Positions 1 to 6,715 of a DNA stretch of 56,521 bases are shown here, piece after piece. The notes below the pieces were generated by a model. It worked only from the letters and a program-made list of their open reading frames with translations, was not told the DNA's origin and made no database searches. Position 1 is the first letter of the stretch; each line of letters opens with the position of its first letter. Origin of the DNA: JAVBSX01 sp051660685 (GTDB taxonomy: Bacteria; Planctomycetota; Planctomycetia; Pirellulales; Thermoguttaceae); assembly GCA_051660685.1 (NCBI GenBank), contig JBOFQB010000063.1:1-56521 (forward strand), in the 5' to 3' direction. Position numbers and translations under genes: made by a program.

Positions 1-117
1 ATTTCTTACACGAAAGTGTATCAGCCCATTTATTTGGCGGCAAACCTCCGACGTTGGTTCCGGCGGTTTCGCAATGATTCTTGATAGCACCCGAACGAGA
101 AGTTCCCTCGCCTGTGA
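1..117. other. Unassigned left edge of window
   Basis: No convincing gene starts or ends here. A short ACAC-GAAA-GTGT hairpin lies at 8-19. On the minus strand the stretch is what would follow the stop of the small ORF at 118-423. Read one frame over it stays open to the window edge, so it may be the frameshifted tail of that gene. No second copy of the tRNA-Ile 3' end, which would mark the far attachment site, was seen. Confidence 0.3.
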
Positions 118-423
118 TCAAATTCCGTGAACGCTTACACATTTTTTCTTGAGACCATAGACGTACCAAATAGTCAAGGCGACGTGCAAGGTATGTTGCC
201 CCGCTAATCTGGCCGCCTGCCCCCCCCAAGAACCGGGTATCGGTCCTTTGATGTACCATTCCGCTACTCCCTCTATCTCCTTTTCCGCCAGAACATCCTC
301 ACTCCTTTTGGTCTCATACCCTGAACACTTACTTGGTTCAGTCTTGCTGGTCTTATCAACCTTTGAGTACATTGCTTCAGGTAACGCAATTTGTTCCAAA
401 CTATCAATCATCTCACTATTCAA
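118..423 (-). pseudogene. Probable truncated or frameshifted HTH-type protein of the polA-like operon
   Basis: This ORF of about 97-101 codons starts at TTG 423 or ATG 411; no good Shine-Dalgarno separates them. A block around residues 57-93 (YIKGPIPGSW, then HTLHVALTIW and YGLKKK) resembles, from memory, a family of HTH-type proteins that follows family A polymerase genes on planctomycete and proteobacterial mobile elements. Members I recall continue for another 50-60 residues into a winged-helix-like region. Here a stop comes just after VSVHG, and the adjacent frame stays open towards the window edge. I therefore favour a frameshifted remnant. It lies downstream of the polymerase gene on the same strand, behind a strong hairpin. 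Function is not known. Confidence 0.45.
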
Positions 424-484
424 TACCTTTGGTGGTTATGTTTTACTGTATTACATCTCTATTACATATAACAATATAACTAGG

Positions 485-527
485 AACGGCGCACTGCTGC
501 GCCTTTTTGGCGCACCAGTGCGCCGTT
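485..527 (-). terminator. Strong nested hairpin 3' of the polA-like gene
   Basis: A 12-bp perfect inverted repeat, AACGGCGCACTG (485-496) with CAGTGCGCCGTT (516-527), encloses a second perfect stem TGCGCC/GGCGCA (498-503 with 509-514) around a TTTTT loop. Only the C497/C515 pair is mismatched, so the whole forms a stem of about 18 bp. It starts four bases past the stop of the leftward polymerase gene. Transcription on the minus strand continues into an A/T-rich stretch without a long U-run. It may be a terminator, or a structured element tied to replication. Confidence 0.6.
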
Positions 528-530
528 TGG

Positions 531-2300
531 TCAGCAGAAATCTTTCCTGAAAACGTCGGAAGAACGCATCAGATGGACAACACGATCCCACATTGTGACG
601 CCCCGTTTGTCCATGTATCGATCTGGCGAATGGATATAAGCAACATCGCTACGGAGTTCCAGACCACCAAGGACGATTCGGGACGCTTCCCGCATCACCT
701 GCTGCATTTCGGCAACAACGGTCTCTGAATCCTCCGTCGGCATTTCAATCAGAAAAGCATCATGGACAGGAGCACAGACCCGAATACCGCGTTCTGTCGC
801 AAGGATCGCTGCAAGACGCATCATCTCGGCACCATTAGCCTGTACCGGGAAATTGGAGTAACTGCGAGTGTTGGGACCTGCCCTGAATCCATTCGCCGGT
901 CTCAAATCAGGATGATATGTCCAACCAAAGACTGTACGCAATGCTATACCAAGTAAGGCGCAGTGAGCAGCTGCTTCCGACCATTTCCAGAATTGGGGAA
1001 ACGCCCGGCGATGTTGCTGGAGTAGGCTTTCGGATTCCATTGGTGAAAGTCCGAGACGGTTGGCGAGACCGAATCGGGTCATTCCGTATTGGGTCGCCAG
1101 AATGATCTGCTTGAACAATTCACGTTTTTCAGGATGCGATTCTTTGGTAGCATCCGGCGGAACAGCACCTGCCGATTTTGCAAAACCAAGATAACAGTCC
1201 CCCGATTGGTAGGCTGCCGTCATTGCCACATCCCCCGAAAGGGCTGCTGCAATCCCGAATTCCTGTTGACTCCAGTCAATATAGGCAAGGGTCCGACCAA
1301 ATTCCGGGCGGATTAAACCGCGTAACCAAGCCGACAGTCCAAAGATGAATCGGGTGTTACTCGGCTGATTGCGACCTGTCTTTGATTGAAATGGGGACAA
1401 CATACAACGACTACGACCATCTTGTCCGACTGGAAGGTCAAACGATTCCATGACGCTGAGAGTCCTCCGCAATTCGCGTAAGAGAGCAATTTGTGGGTAA
1501 TTCGTTGACATCGAACGGAACGTATCGTCATCCAACGCAAGCCCTCCAGAATCCAGTCTCGGCCAGAACAACCTCCTCTGAGCAAGGTACTCACTAAAAC
1601 GCTGCTGCGAGAACCGTCTCCCTTCGTAAAGACCAAAGGAAGCGTCAACCTCCTGAATGAGGCGGTCCTTGATACTATCCCATTGATCCCGCAATCGGTC
1701 CAGTGTAGGGACATCAATGGGGATTCCATTGGTTTCCATGACCGCAACGGTTTTCATGTACCGCCCCCGATATAGGGCACGTGGAAGGTCAATTTGAGGC
1801 AACATACAGGGGAGCAGTTTTTCGAGGGCCTTGACATCGCTTTCGCAATAATCAAGCAATGCAACCTTTTCTGTCTCAGTATAGGGACCTCCCCGTAAAG
1901 CTAATTTCCGCATGTCCTCTTTTTCGACAACGGCAAGTCCATCAAGACCATAATAGGTCAACGCTCCGAGCAGCCCGACTCCGGCTGGAACGGGTTTACC
2001 ATTGGTGATATTACGGAATTCGACAAACAGATCGAGAACGTAATAGGGTAACTTCCAGCCCAGCGCCAGAAAACAGTTCATTTCTGCCGAGAGAAAATAG
2101 GCAACCAACAACGAGGTGGAATCGGTTGCAAACGGCGGGGCTGATTGCTGCGAAAGTTGGTCCGCCCAGAGCCGTAAAACTTGACCTGTCCGTAGTTCCT
2201 TTGCGACCAGACAGCGCACCTGCGGACTTTCTCCAGGGGGCTGCCCGAATTCAAAGTCGCAGTACCAGATTTCACGGAATTGGTCCAAAGGGCTATTCAT
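531..2300 (-). CDS. Family A DNA polymerase with 3'-5' exonuclease domain (mobile-element type)
   Basis: The 589-aa protein is a PolA-like DNA polymerase without a 5' nuclease domain. The N-terminal DnaQ/DEDD-type exonuclease keeps D15 and E17 (DFEF), D90 and the YCESD motif at 151-155. The polymerase palm and fingers show motif A (YIDWSQQEFG, D342), motif B around K397-Y405 (FKQIILATQYG) and motif C VHD at 512-514. Host Pol I is normally over 850 aa and has a conserved DYSQIELR motif A, so this is a separate clade; I recall close relatives on plasmids and islands. Its ATG overlaps the stop of the preceding gene by 4 bp, implying translational coupling. It probably replicates or repairs the element that carries it; that role is inference. 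Confidence 0.88.
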   Translation of the reverse strand: MNSPLDQFREIWYCDFEFGQPPGESPQVRCLVAKELRTGQVLRLWADQLSQQSAPPFATDSTSLLVAYFLSAEMNCFLALGWKLPYYVLDLFVEFRNITNGKPVPAGVGLLGALTYYGLDGLAVVEKEDMRKLALRGGPYTETEKVALLDYCESDVKALEKLLPCMLPQIDLPRALYRGRYMKTVAVMETNGIPIDVPTLDRLRDQWDSIKDRLIQEVDASFGLYEGRRFSQQRFSEYLAQRRLFWPRLDSGGLALDDDTFRSMSTNYPQIALLRELRRTLSVMESFDLPVGQDGRSRCMLSPFQSKTGRNQPSNTRFIFGLSAWLRGLIRPEFGRTLAYIDWSQQEFGIAAALSGDVAMTAAYQSGDCYLGFAKSAGAVPPDATKESHPEKRELFKQIILATQYGMTRFGLANRLGLSPMESESLLQQHRRAFPQFWKWSEAAAHCALLGIALRTVFGWTYHPDLRPANGFRAGPNTRSYSNFPVQANGAEMMRLAAILATERGIRVCAPVHDAFLIEMPTEDSETVVAEMQQVMREASRIVLGGLELRSDVAYIHSPDRYMDKRGVTMWDRVVHLMRSSDVFRKDFC

Positions 2301-3022
2301 ATTTCACCTCGCAAACGGAGGAGAAAGGGATGATCCAGCGTGGTAACGATCCGACCTAAAAAAGCCCGATTCACGGCATCTAGCAACGTGATCTCCGGCC
2401 ATGTCGGGTCAGAAAGAGACCCCGTAGAATACTTGGCGATGTATTGGTTGGCTTCACGGTTTGAGGCGAGTTTCACCCAATGGGTCTTCGCCTTTTCAGC
2501 CCCTTGCAGAGCCGAGTCATTCCATGTGTTGGAGCGACCTTCTTTGGACAATTTCAGCGGCCAAAGGAACAGGACCCCAGCACGGTTGATTGCAAGTCGC
2601 AGATTGACCAAACTGACCTCTTCGTCCAGCGAATCCAATAGACCAGAGGTAATCAACCAGAGAACCTGCCTGTCATCCGGGTCTTCAATAACCGCAACTG
2701 TGGTCTGACAGTCATCACCAGACCGAACCTGAAAAAACTCATTCTTATTTGGTTTCCGACAAGGTATTGGTCCCGGGACCTCTTCGACGGCGGCCTCAGC
2801 AATATAGTTTTGCGGTACACGGAGGTCTTCAAGTTTGAAGAGCGTTTCTGCTTGCGGCGTAGGAGTGGGGATCGACGGGGCAAGCTCAGACAAGGATAGG
2901 CTTTCAGGACCGCTGCAAGAGACAGGGGTACTGACCAGTTGACTTTGCGTTGTTACACTCATCATAGCGTTGTTCCTTTCAGTGTTAAAATCTGAATTAC
3001 AGATATTTGTTTTATTTGACAT
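2297..3022 (-). CDS. Conserved hypothetical protein coupled to the polA-like gene
   Basis: The 241-aa start is chosen at ATG 3022 because it follows GGAGGTAATTACC; the more upstream in-frame ATG lies inside that Shine-Dalgarno. A second start at 2965 also has a ribosome site (AAAGGAACAACGCT), giving a 222-aa form without the Asn/Ser-rich leader. The first 80 residues are low-complexity (Ser, Pro, Thr). The C-terminal 150 carry a compact region with AINRAGVLFLWP, the SNTWNDSA segment and a final TTLDHPFLLRLRG. I recall this as a family encoded just upstream of this polymerase type on mobile elements, but know no biochemical role. A polymerase accessory or replication factor is a guess from context. 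Confidence 0.75.
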   Translation of the reverse strand: MSNKTNICNSDFNTERNNAMMSVTTQSQLVSTPVSCSGPESLSLSELAPSIPTPTPQAETLFKLEDLRVPQNYIAEAAVEEVPGPIPCRKPNKNEFFQVRSGDDCQTTVAVIEDPDDRQVLWLITSGLLDSLDEEVSLVNLRLAINRAGVLFLWPLKLSKEGRSNTWNDSALQGAEKAKTHWVKLASNREANQYIAKYSTGSLSDPTWPEITLLDAVNRAFLGRIVTTLDHPFLLRLRGEI

Positions 3023-3146
3023 GGTAATTACCTCCATATTGTTTTCTGAATGTTGAATAAAGTTCTCCCTTTTCTGCGTCGGGACATAAGGCGAGCGCAG
3101 GCGGTGTTTGGGAGCGGTAAACCGAGGGTATCCCGTTGATAGACAA

Positions 3147-3285
3147 TCATTTGCCCTGAAAACACAAAGATTTTAGGACAAATGACTTGCAATAGGCGTG
3201 TTTTAGGTCATAATAGAGGTATCCTCCTTTCTGTGTGGTTTATGGAATTCGAGGTTGACCTGTTTGACTTGTACTCAAGCAGGTC
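3147..3285. promoter_or_regulatory. Structured spacer between DUF1580 gene and the 241-aa gene
   Basis: Two stem-loops lie in this 270-bp gap. One pairs TCATTTGCCCT (3147-3157) with AGGACAAATGA (3175-3185) with a single mismatch. The other pairs GACCTGTTTGA (3257-3267) with TCAAGCAGGTC (3275-3285) with one G-T wobble and is followed on the plus strand by TTTTTCTTT. The second looks like a rho-independent terminator in the plus direction, although no plus-strand gene precedes it. It could end an antisense transcript or act as an attenuator for the leftward operon. Confidence 0.4.
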
Positions 3286-3292
3286 TTTTTCT

Positions 3293-3595
3293 TTAGCGGA
3301 TCCCCAGTTGCTTTTTGGTTTCTGCGAGGTCCCATTCTGACATGCGGGCCAATTTCAGATTTTCCCCGGGCAATTTATTGCTTGTGCGAAGAAATCGTTC
3401 AATCGCTTGGGTGCTGGTGAATCGGCGATTGCCAATCAAGGCCGTTTCTAAACGCACACCTCGGACCCCATTCCTAATAAACCGTTCTATCGCTTTGCGA
3501 CCGACGGGATAGGGAAATTTTCCGCCAGATTTTTGAATCGGGACAAGCTCTTCCATCAGCAATTCGGGAAAGGTGGGAATTGTGTGTTTGACCAT
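3293..3595 (-). CDS. DUF1580-family small DNA-binding-like protein
   Basis: This 100-aa protein has the signature of the planctomycete DUF1580 family: a HTH/excisionase-like core with FIRNGVRGVRLETALIG at about residues 40-56, then FTSTQAIERFL. These proteins are common on planctomycete genomic islands beside integrases. The start has a clear ribosome site (AGGAGCACAA before ATG). It is the first gene of the leftward group that continues with the 241-aa protein and the polymerase. The iteron-like repeats begin about 145 bp upstream, so it is a candidate to bind them or to act as excisionase or operon repressor; this is inference. Confidence 0.82.
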   Translation of the reverse strand: MVKHTIPTFPELLMEELVPIQKSGGKFPYPVGRKAIERFIRNGVRGVRLETALIGNRRFTSTQAIERFLRTSNKLPGENLKLARMSEWDLAETKKQLGIR

Positions 3596-3740
3596 TTGTG
3601 CTCCTATTAGCTCCTCGTGGGTAGTTTGTAGTAATTTATGCCTGAACTACCCCTATCATAACCGAAAACAAATCAAAATGCAAACAAAAAAATGTCATAA
3701 GTCCTTTATTTTCAATCACTTAACATCATTCAGCAATACA

Positions 3741-3869
3741 GTGATTTTTCGGTGACTTATAGGGTATCACGGTGATTTTTTGGTGACTTATAGGGTATCA
3801 TGCGGTAATTTTTCAGTGATTTACAGCGAATCACGGTGATTTTCGGTGATTTCCATGACTTAGGGTGAT
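3741..3869. repeat. Four iteron-like direct repeats of about 31 bp
   Basis: Successive units start at 3741, 3772, 3805 and 3836. The best unit reads GTGATTTTTCGGTGACTTAT then AGGGTATCAC. Units 1 and 2 differ at very few positions; units 3 and 4 are more diverged. Each of units 1-3 begins GTGAT or GTAAT and ends ATCAC or ATCAT, so the units are themselves imperfect inverted repeats. The spacing of 31-33 bp is about three helical turns. The block sits upstream of the operon that includes a DNA polymerase, as expected for a plasmid-type origin or a repressor-binding region. There are no unique spacers, so it is not a CRISPR array. Confidence 0.7.
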
Positions 3870-3895
3870 ATGGTGTAAGAAGCGGTCAGCACATA

Positions 3896-3920
3896 GAAAA
3901 CGCCTCGGATTACGAGGCGT
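3896..3920 (-). terminator. Rho-independent terminator of the 333-aa gene
   Basis: CGCCTCG (3901-3907), loop GATTA, CGAGGCG (3913-3919) form a perfect 7-bp stem, extended by an A-T pair. Read on the minus strand it is followed by TTTTCTATG. It lies about 70 bp past the stop of the leftward 333-aa gene and insulates the iteron region from that gene. Confidence 0.65.
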
Positions 3921-3991
3921 AAGAGGATGCAATAAGGAAGGGACAACAGGTATCGTAAGGAATGTTTACCGTATTCAACAAGAGAAACGTT

Positions 3992-4993
3992 TCATGTTTC
4001 AGGTCCAGATTCCGTTGTTTTTTTATTCACCGGAAGCCCCAAAACTCTTTTTAATCCCGCAACCTGTTTATAAGCCGTCTTTCCAAAAGCCATCTTCAAA
4101 AAGGGAGCCGATTTTCGATTTTCACATATCAACCCACACTGGAACGAGATGATTGCCGCTTTTAAGAGATTGAGGACTTCGCTTTTTTGGGATTTACCAA
4201 GAGATTGGAACGCATCCCTATTAAACTGCGTCATATCCGAATACTGGTCAATTTCGCAGCAAATGGTAATGACCCGATTCCGGTACTCAGGTCTGAGGTT
4301 CTCCAGATTTTGTATCCGCAGAACGGCTTCGCTTTTTAATACCTGATCGACCTGCATAATAACATGAACCATCGTTCCAAGTATTTTATCAATCGTATTC
4401 GTAGTGAGAGGACAATCTGAGGGGGGAGGACTCTCGGAGGAGGGAGAAAAATTTGTGTATTCACCCCGTAGTATGTGTCCGAGAGCATGGTCCAAATACC
4501 ACGCCTGAGCTGTTTCGGTCTTTTGCTTCACCGAGTGAATAAAAAAGAATGCTTCTCGTTCCGCCCCACTGAGTTCATTATCAATAGCGTTCTGGACATA
4601 ATCGCGATAGGATTTTTTCATCACGGGGATGTCCGTATAATTTTTCATTGTTTCCCCCAAATCAGTGGATTTGACAAGAAACACTCTTGAAGCGGCCTCT
4701 GATTCCTCTGAACCGTTTTCCAATATCCTCTCTACTGTGAAGCGAAACTGTTTGTTCAAGGCACAAGTAATCTGGTACACAGTATCGGAATGGAGCCAAC
4801 CTAACTCACAACATAAAACATGCAGGGTACAAGTGACAATCTCCTGCTCCTCAACCACTTCAGTATGGCCTTCGTGTATTTGACAAAACAGAAAATACTC
4901 AGCCCACTTACTCGCCTTATCCCAGCACATACATCCCCCCAAACACTTGTGGATTCTCAAACGGACTACAAGGGGTCCTCCATTTTCAGCCAT
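3992..4993 (-). CDS. Hypothetical protein, Cys-rich N-terminus
   Basis: I do not recognise this 333-aa protein. The N-terminal 70 residues are rich in Cys (KCLGGCMCWD at about 16-25, then CTLHVLCCEL), which could hold a metal but shows no known finger spacing. The rest is mixed alpha-helical in character. A Ser/Pro-rich linker lies near residue 190 (SPSSESPPPSDCP). No signal peptide or membrane segment is visible. It lies between the integrase and the iteron block in the same orientation and ends at a good terminator, so it is probably a separate transcription unit of the integrated element. Only a weak ribosome site precedes the ATG. Confidence 0.6.
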   Translation of the reverse strand: MAENGGPLVVRLRIHKCLGGCMCWDKASKWAEYFLFCQIHEGHTEVVEEQEIVTCTLHVLCCELGWLHSDTVYQITCALNKQFRFTVERILENGSEESEAASRVFLVKSTDLGETMKNYTDIPVMKKSYRDYVQNAIDNELSGAEREAFFFIHSVKQKTETAQAWYLDHALGHILRGEYTNFSPSSESPPPSDCPLTTNTIDKILGTMVHVIMQVDQVLKSEAVLRIQNLENLRPEYRNRVITICCEIDQYSDMTQFNRDAFQSLGKSQKSEVLNLLKAAIISFQCGLICENRKSAPFLKMAFGKTAYKQVAGLKRVLGLPVNKKTTESGPET

Positions 4994-5121
4994 CCCAAAA
5001 CCGTGAACGTAAGGAACCCAACCCTCTCACTATCCGAAGTGTAGGGCACGCAAAATCGAATTACAAGTCTCGAAGTGATAGGAGAGGGGGCTTTGTGATA
5101 ACGAGGGATTGCATAATCTGA

Positions 5122-6276
5122 TTAACCGATTTTTTCGGCAACCGCATCCGCTTTAGCATCATTGACCTCAGCGTAAATCTGGGTCACGACCGCACTGCTG
5201 TGCCCTAAAAAATGCTGGGCCCCGTCTAAACCGCCAATTTCGCGTGCCAAAGTACCCGCCAAATGTCGTAGTTGATGCGGAAACCATTTCTCCACACCGG
5301 CTTTCACACAAGCCCTCTGTATTGCCGTTCGGTAAGAATCGCGTCGGTATTTGTCTCCCGGTTTTCGCTTCAATCGTTGCGGCAAATGTTCCTCCCTTCT
5401 TTCTTTTGGCGGATTACGGCGACGACGTTGAAGACTTAGGGCAACCGTTCGACGAGGATCGAAAACATACCCGGTCAGGCTCTCTCCCGCCTCATCAAAA
5501 TACGGCTGCAAAATTTTCTGACTTTCCGGTCCAAACCGGACGGTACGGCTCTTCTCATATCTCGCAGTCTTATGCGTTTTCGGTGTGTATCGCCAAACCG
5601 CTTTGGAACGGTCAATGTCCTCAAACATCAGATTGATGAGTTCACCCGATCTCATACCAGAGTGCATTTGAAGCATCACCATATCCTTGACCGTTGGCGG
5701 TAAAAATGGCAATGTTGCCTCGATGACCGAGAGGGGAACCGGAAGAACCTTTTTCGGGTTCCGGGCATTGGAGCGACCTTTTTGTAAGCCGCGAACAGAT
5801 TGAAGAGTCTGATAAACGGCGGCATTACACAATTCGTTTTCAGCACCCCAACGAAAACATTGCCGGATGATGTTGATTCGGGCATTGATGGTTGACAAGG
5901 CAAGACCGGCTTCGATCATGGATTCTCGCAGTCGTTTTAGGGCAAGAGGACCGAATTGAGACGGAAAATTACGGGCATGATTGTCAATCAAAAGCTGAAT
6001 GGCCAAACGGCAACGGGTATAAACGCCAGTATCTCGTCCCTCATACTGGTAATACTCTTTGGCCCAAAGGAGAAAGCGAACGCCTATTTCTTCAATGAGT
6101 AACTCCTCGATCTGAGTAGGGCAGCTCTGATGACGGCGTTTTAAGTAGTCTGCTAATAAGAGGTCGGCTTTTTGGTTGGCTACAACCTTTTCGTGCCCGA
6201 GATAATGGTCCTTACCCTCGATACGAATGAAGAAATAACCTTTTTGGTGTTGACGAACGGTAGGGATGCGTGACAT
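5122..6276 (-). CDS. Tyrosine recombinase / integrase
   Basis: This 384-aa site-specific recombinase has the full catalytic set: R209 in GMRSGEL, HQLRH with H334 and R337, GH with H359, and the nucleophile Y368 in QIYAEV. An N-terminal arm-binding-like region (1-50) and a SAM-like core-binding domain (about 60-160) precede it. The start is ATG 6276, which follows GTGAGGTTTAAC; a GTG 12 bases upstream overlaps that ribosome site. It lies 150 bp from the 3' end of tRNA-Ile(GAU), the normal position for an integrase that uses a tRNA 3' end as attachment site. The region between residues 280 and 310 is an Arg/Lys-rich loop. Confidence 0.93.
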   Translation of the reverse strand: MSRIPTVRQHQKGYFFIRIEGKDHYLGHEKVVANQKADLLLADYLKRRHQSCPTQIEELLIEEIGVRFLLWAKEYYQYEGRDTGVYTRCRLAIQLLIDNHARNFPSQFGPLALKRLRESMIEAGLALSTINARINIIRQCFRWGAENELCNAAVYQTLQSVRGLQKGRSNARNPKKVLPVPLSVIEATLPFLPPTVKDMVMLQMHSGMRSGELINLMFEDIDRSKAVWRYTPKTHKTARYEKSRTVRFGPESQKILQPYFDEAGESLTGYVFDPRRTVALSLQRRRRNPPKERREEHLPQRLKRKPGDKYRRDSYRTAIQRACVKAGVEKWFPHQLRHLAGTLAREIGGLDGAQHFLGHSSAVVTQIYAEVNDAKADAVAEKIG

Positions 6277-6301
6277 GTTAAACCTCACAGGAAAAAAGTT
6301 G

Positions 6302-6361
6302 ACACCCTTTTACACCCTTTAAGGGATGATTTTAGGGGGTGTTCACCCCCCAAAAGGGGTG
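6302..6361. promoter_or_regulatory. Repeated CACCCTTT / GGGGGTG sites between integrase and tRNA-Ile
   Basis: Two direct copies of ACACCCTTT at 6302-6320 are followed by a perfect inverted repeat GGGGGTG-TT-CACCCCC (6335-6350) and a further GGGGTG at 6356-6361. This compact set lies upstream of the integrase and beside the presumed attachment site. It is where arm-type integrase sites or an integrase-promoter operator would be expected. The function is inferred from position only. Confidence 0.45.
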
Positions 6362-6428
6362 TTTCCCGCGTCACGCCGGACCACCCGACGGTAAGGCTAA
6401 CTCCTTACGGTATAAGACTTTACAGCGA

Positions 6429-6503
6429 TGGGCGCACTTGGACTCGAACCAAGGACCTCAGCCTTATCAGGGCTGCGCTCTAACCAAGCTGAGCTATGCG
6501 CCC
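6429..6503 (-). tRNA. tRNA-Ile (anticodon GAU)
   Basis: The minus strand folds as a complete 75-nt tRNA. The acceptor stem is GGGCGCA/TGCGCCC, the D-arm GCTC...GAGC, the anticodon stem CAGCC/GGCTG around loop CTGATAA (anticodon GAT), and the T-arm CTTGG-TTCGAGT-CCAAG. The discriminator base is A and no CCA is encoded. Its 3' end faces the integrase gene, making it the probable integration target of the element on the left. Confidence 0.96.
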
Positions 6504-6568
6504 GCATTGTTCAGCAATTGAGAGCAGCATTCTAGCAAATTCATCTCTCTTGGCAATAGGGGGCAGTC

Positions 6569-6715
6569 CGCTAACAAGTTTTGCGAAAAGGGGCAATTAT
6601 CATTTTTGAACCACGAAAATCACAAAAAACACGAAAACCTCGCAAAATACTATTTTTCGTGTCTTTCGTGTGTTTCGGGGTCAACAAATCCGTCCGACCC
6701 GGCTCGATTCAAATC
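6569..6715 (+). mobile_element. MITE-like element copy A (right end degraded)
   Basis: This copy begins CGCTAACAAGTTTTGCG, preceded by the likely target duplicate CAGTC (6564-6568), and keeps the internal inverted CACGAAAA...TTTTCGTG arms. The right terminal repeat is lost or diverged after about 6715. The stop codon and roughly the last 20 codons of the leftward mtaB gene lie inside it. Confidence 0.75.

Noticed and set aside
3257..3295. Terminator of the DUF1580 gene
   Set aside because: The T-run follows the stem on the plus strand, whereas the gene is on the minus strand; kept only as a structured spacer.
3741..3869. CRISPR array
   Set aside because: The repeats are contiguous with no unique spacers, the units drift, and no cas gene is nearby; iteron-like repeats fit better.
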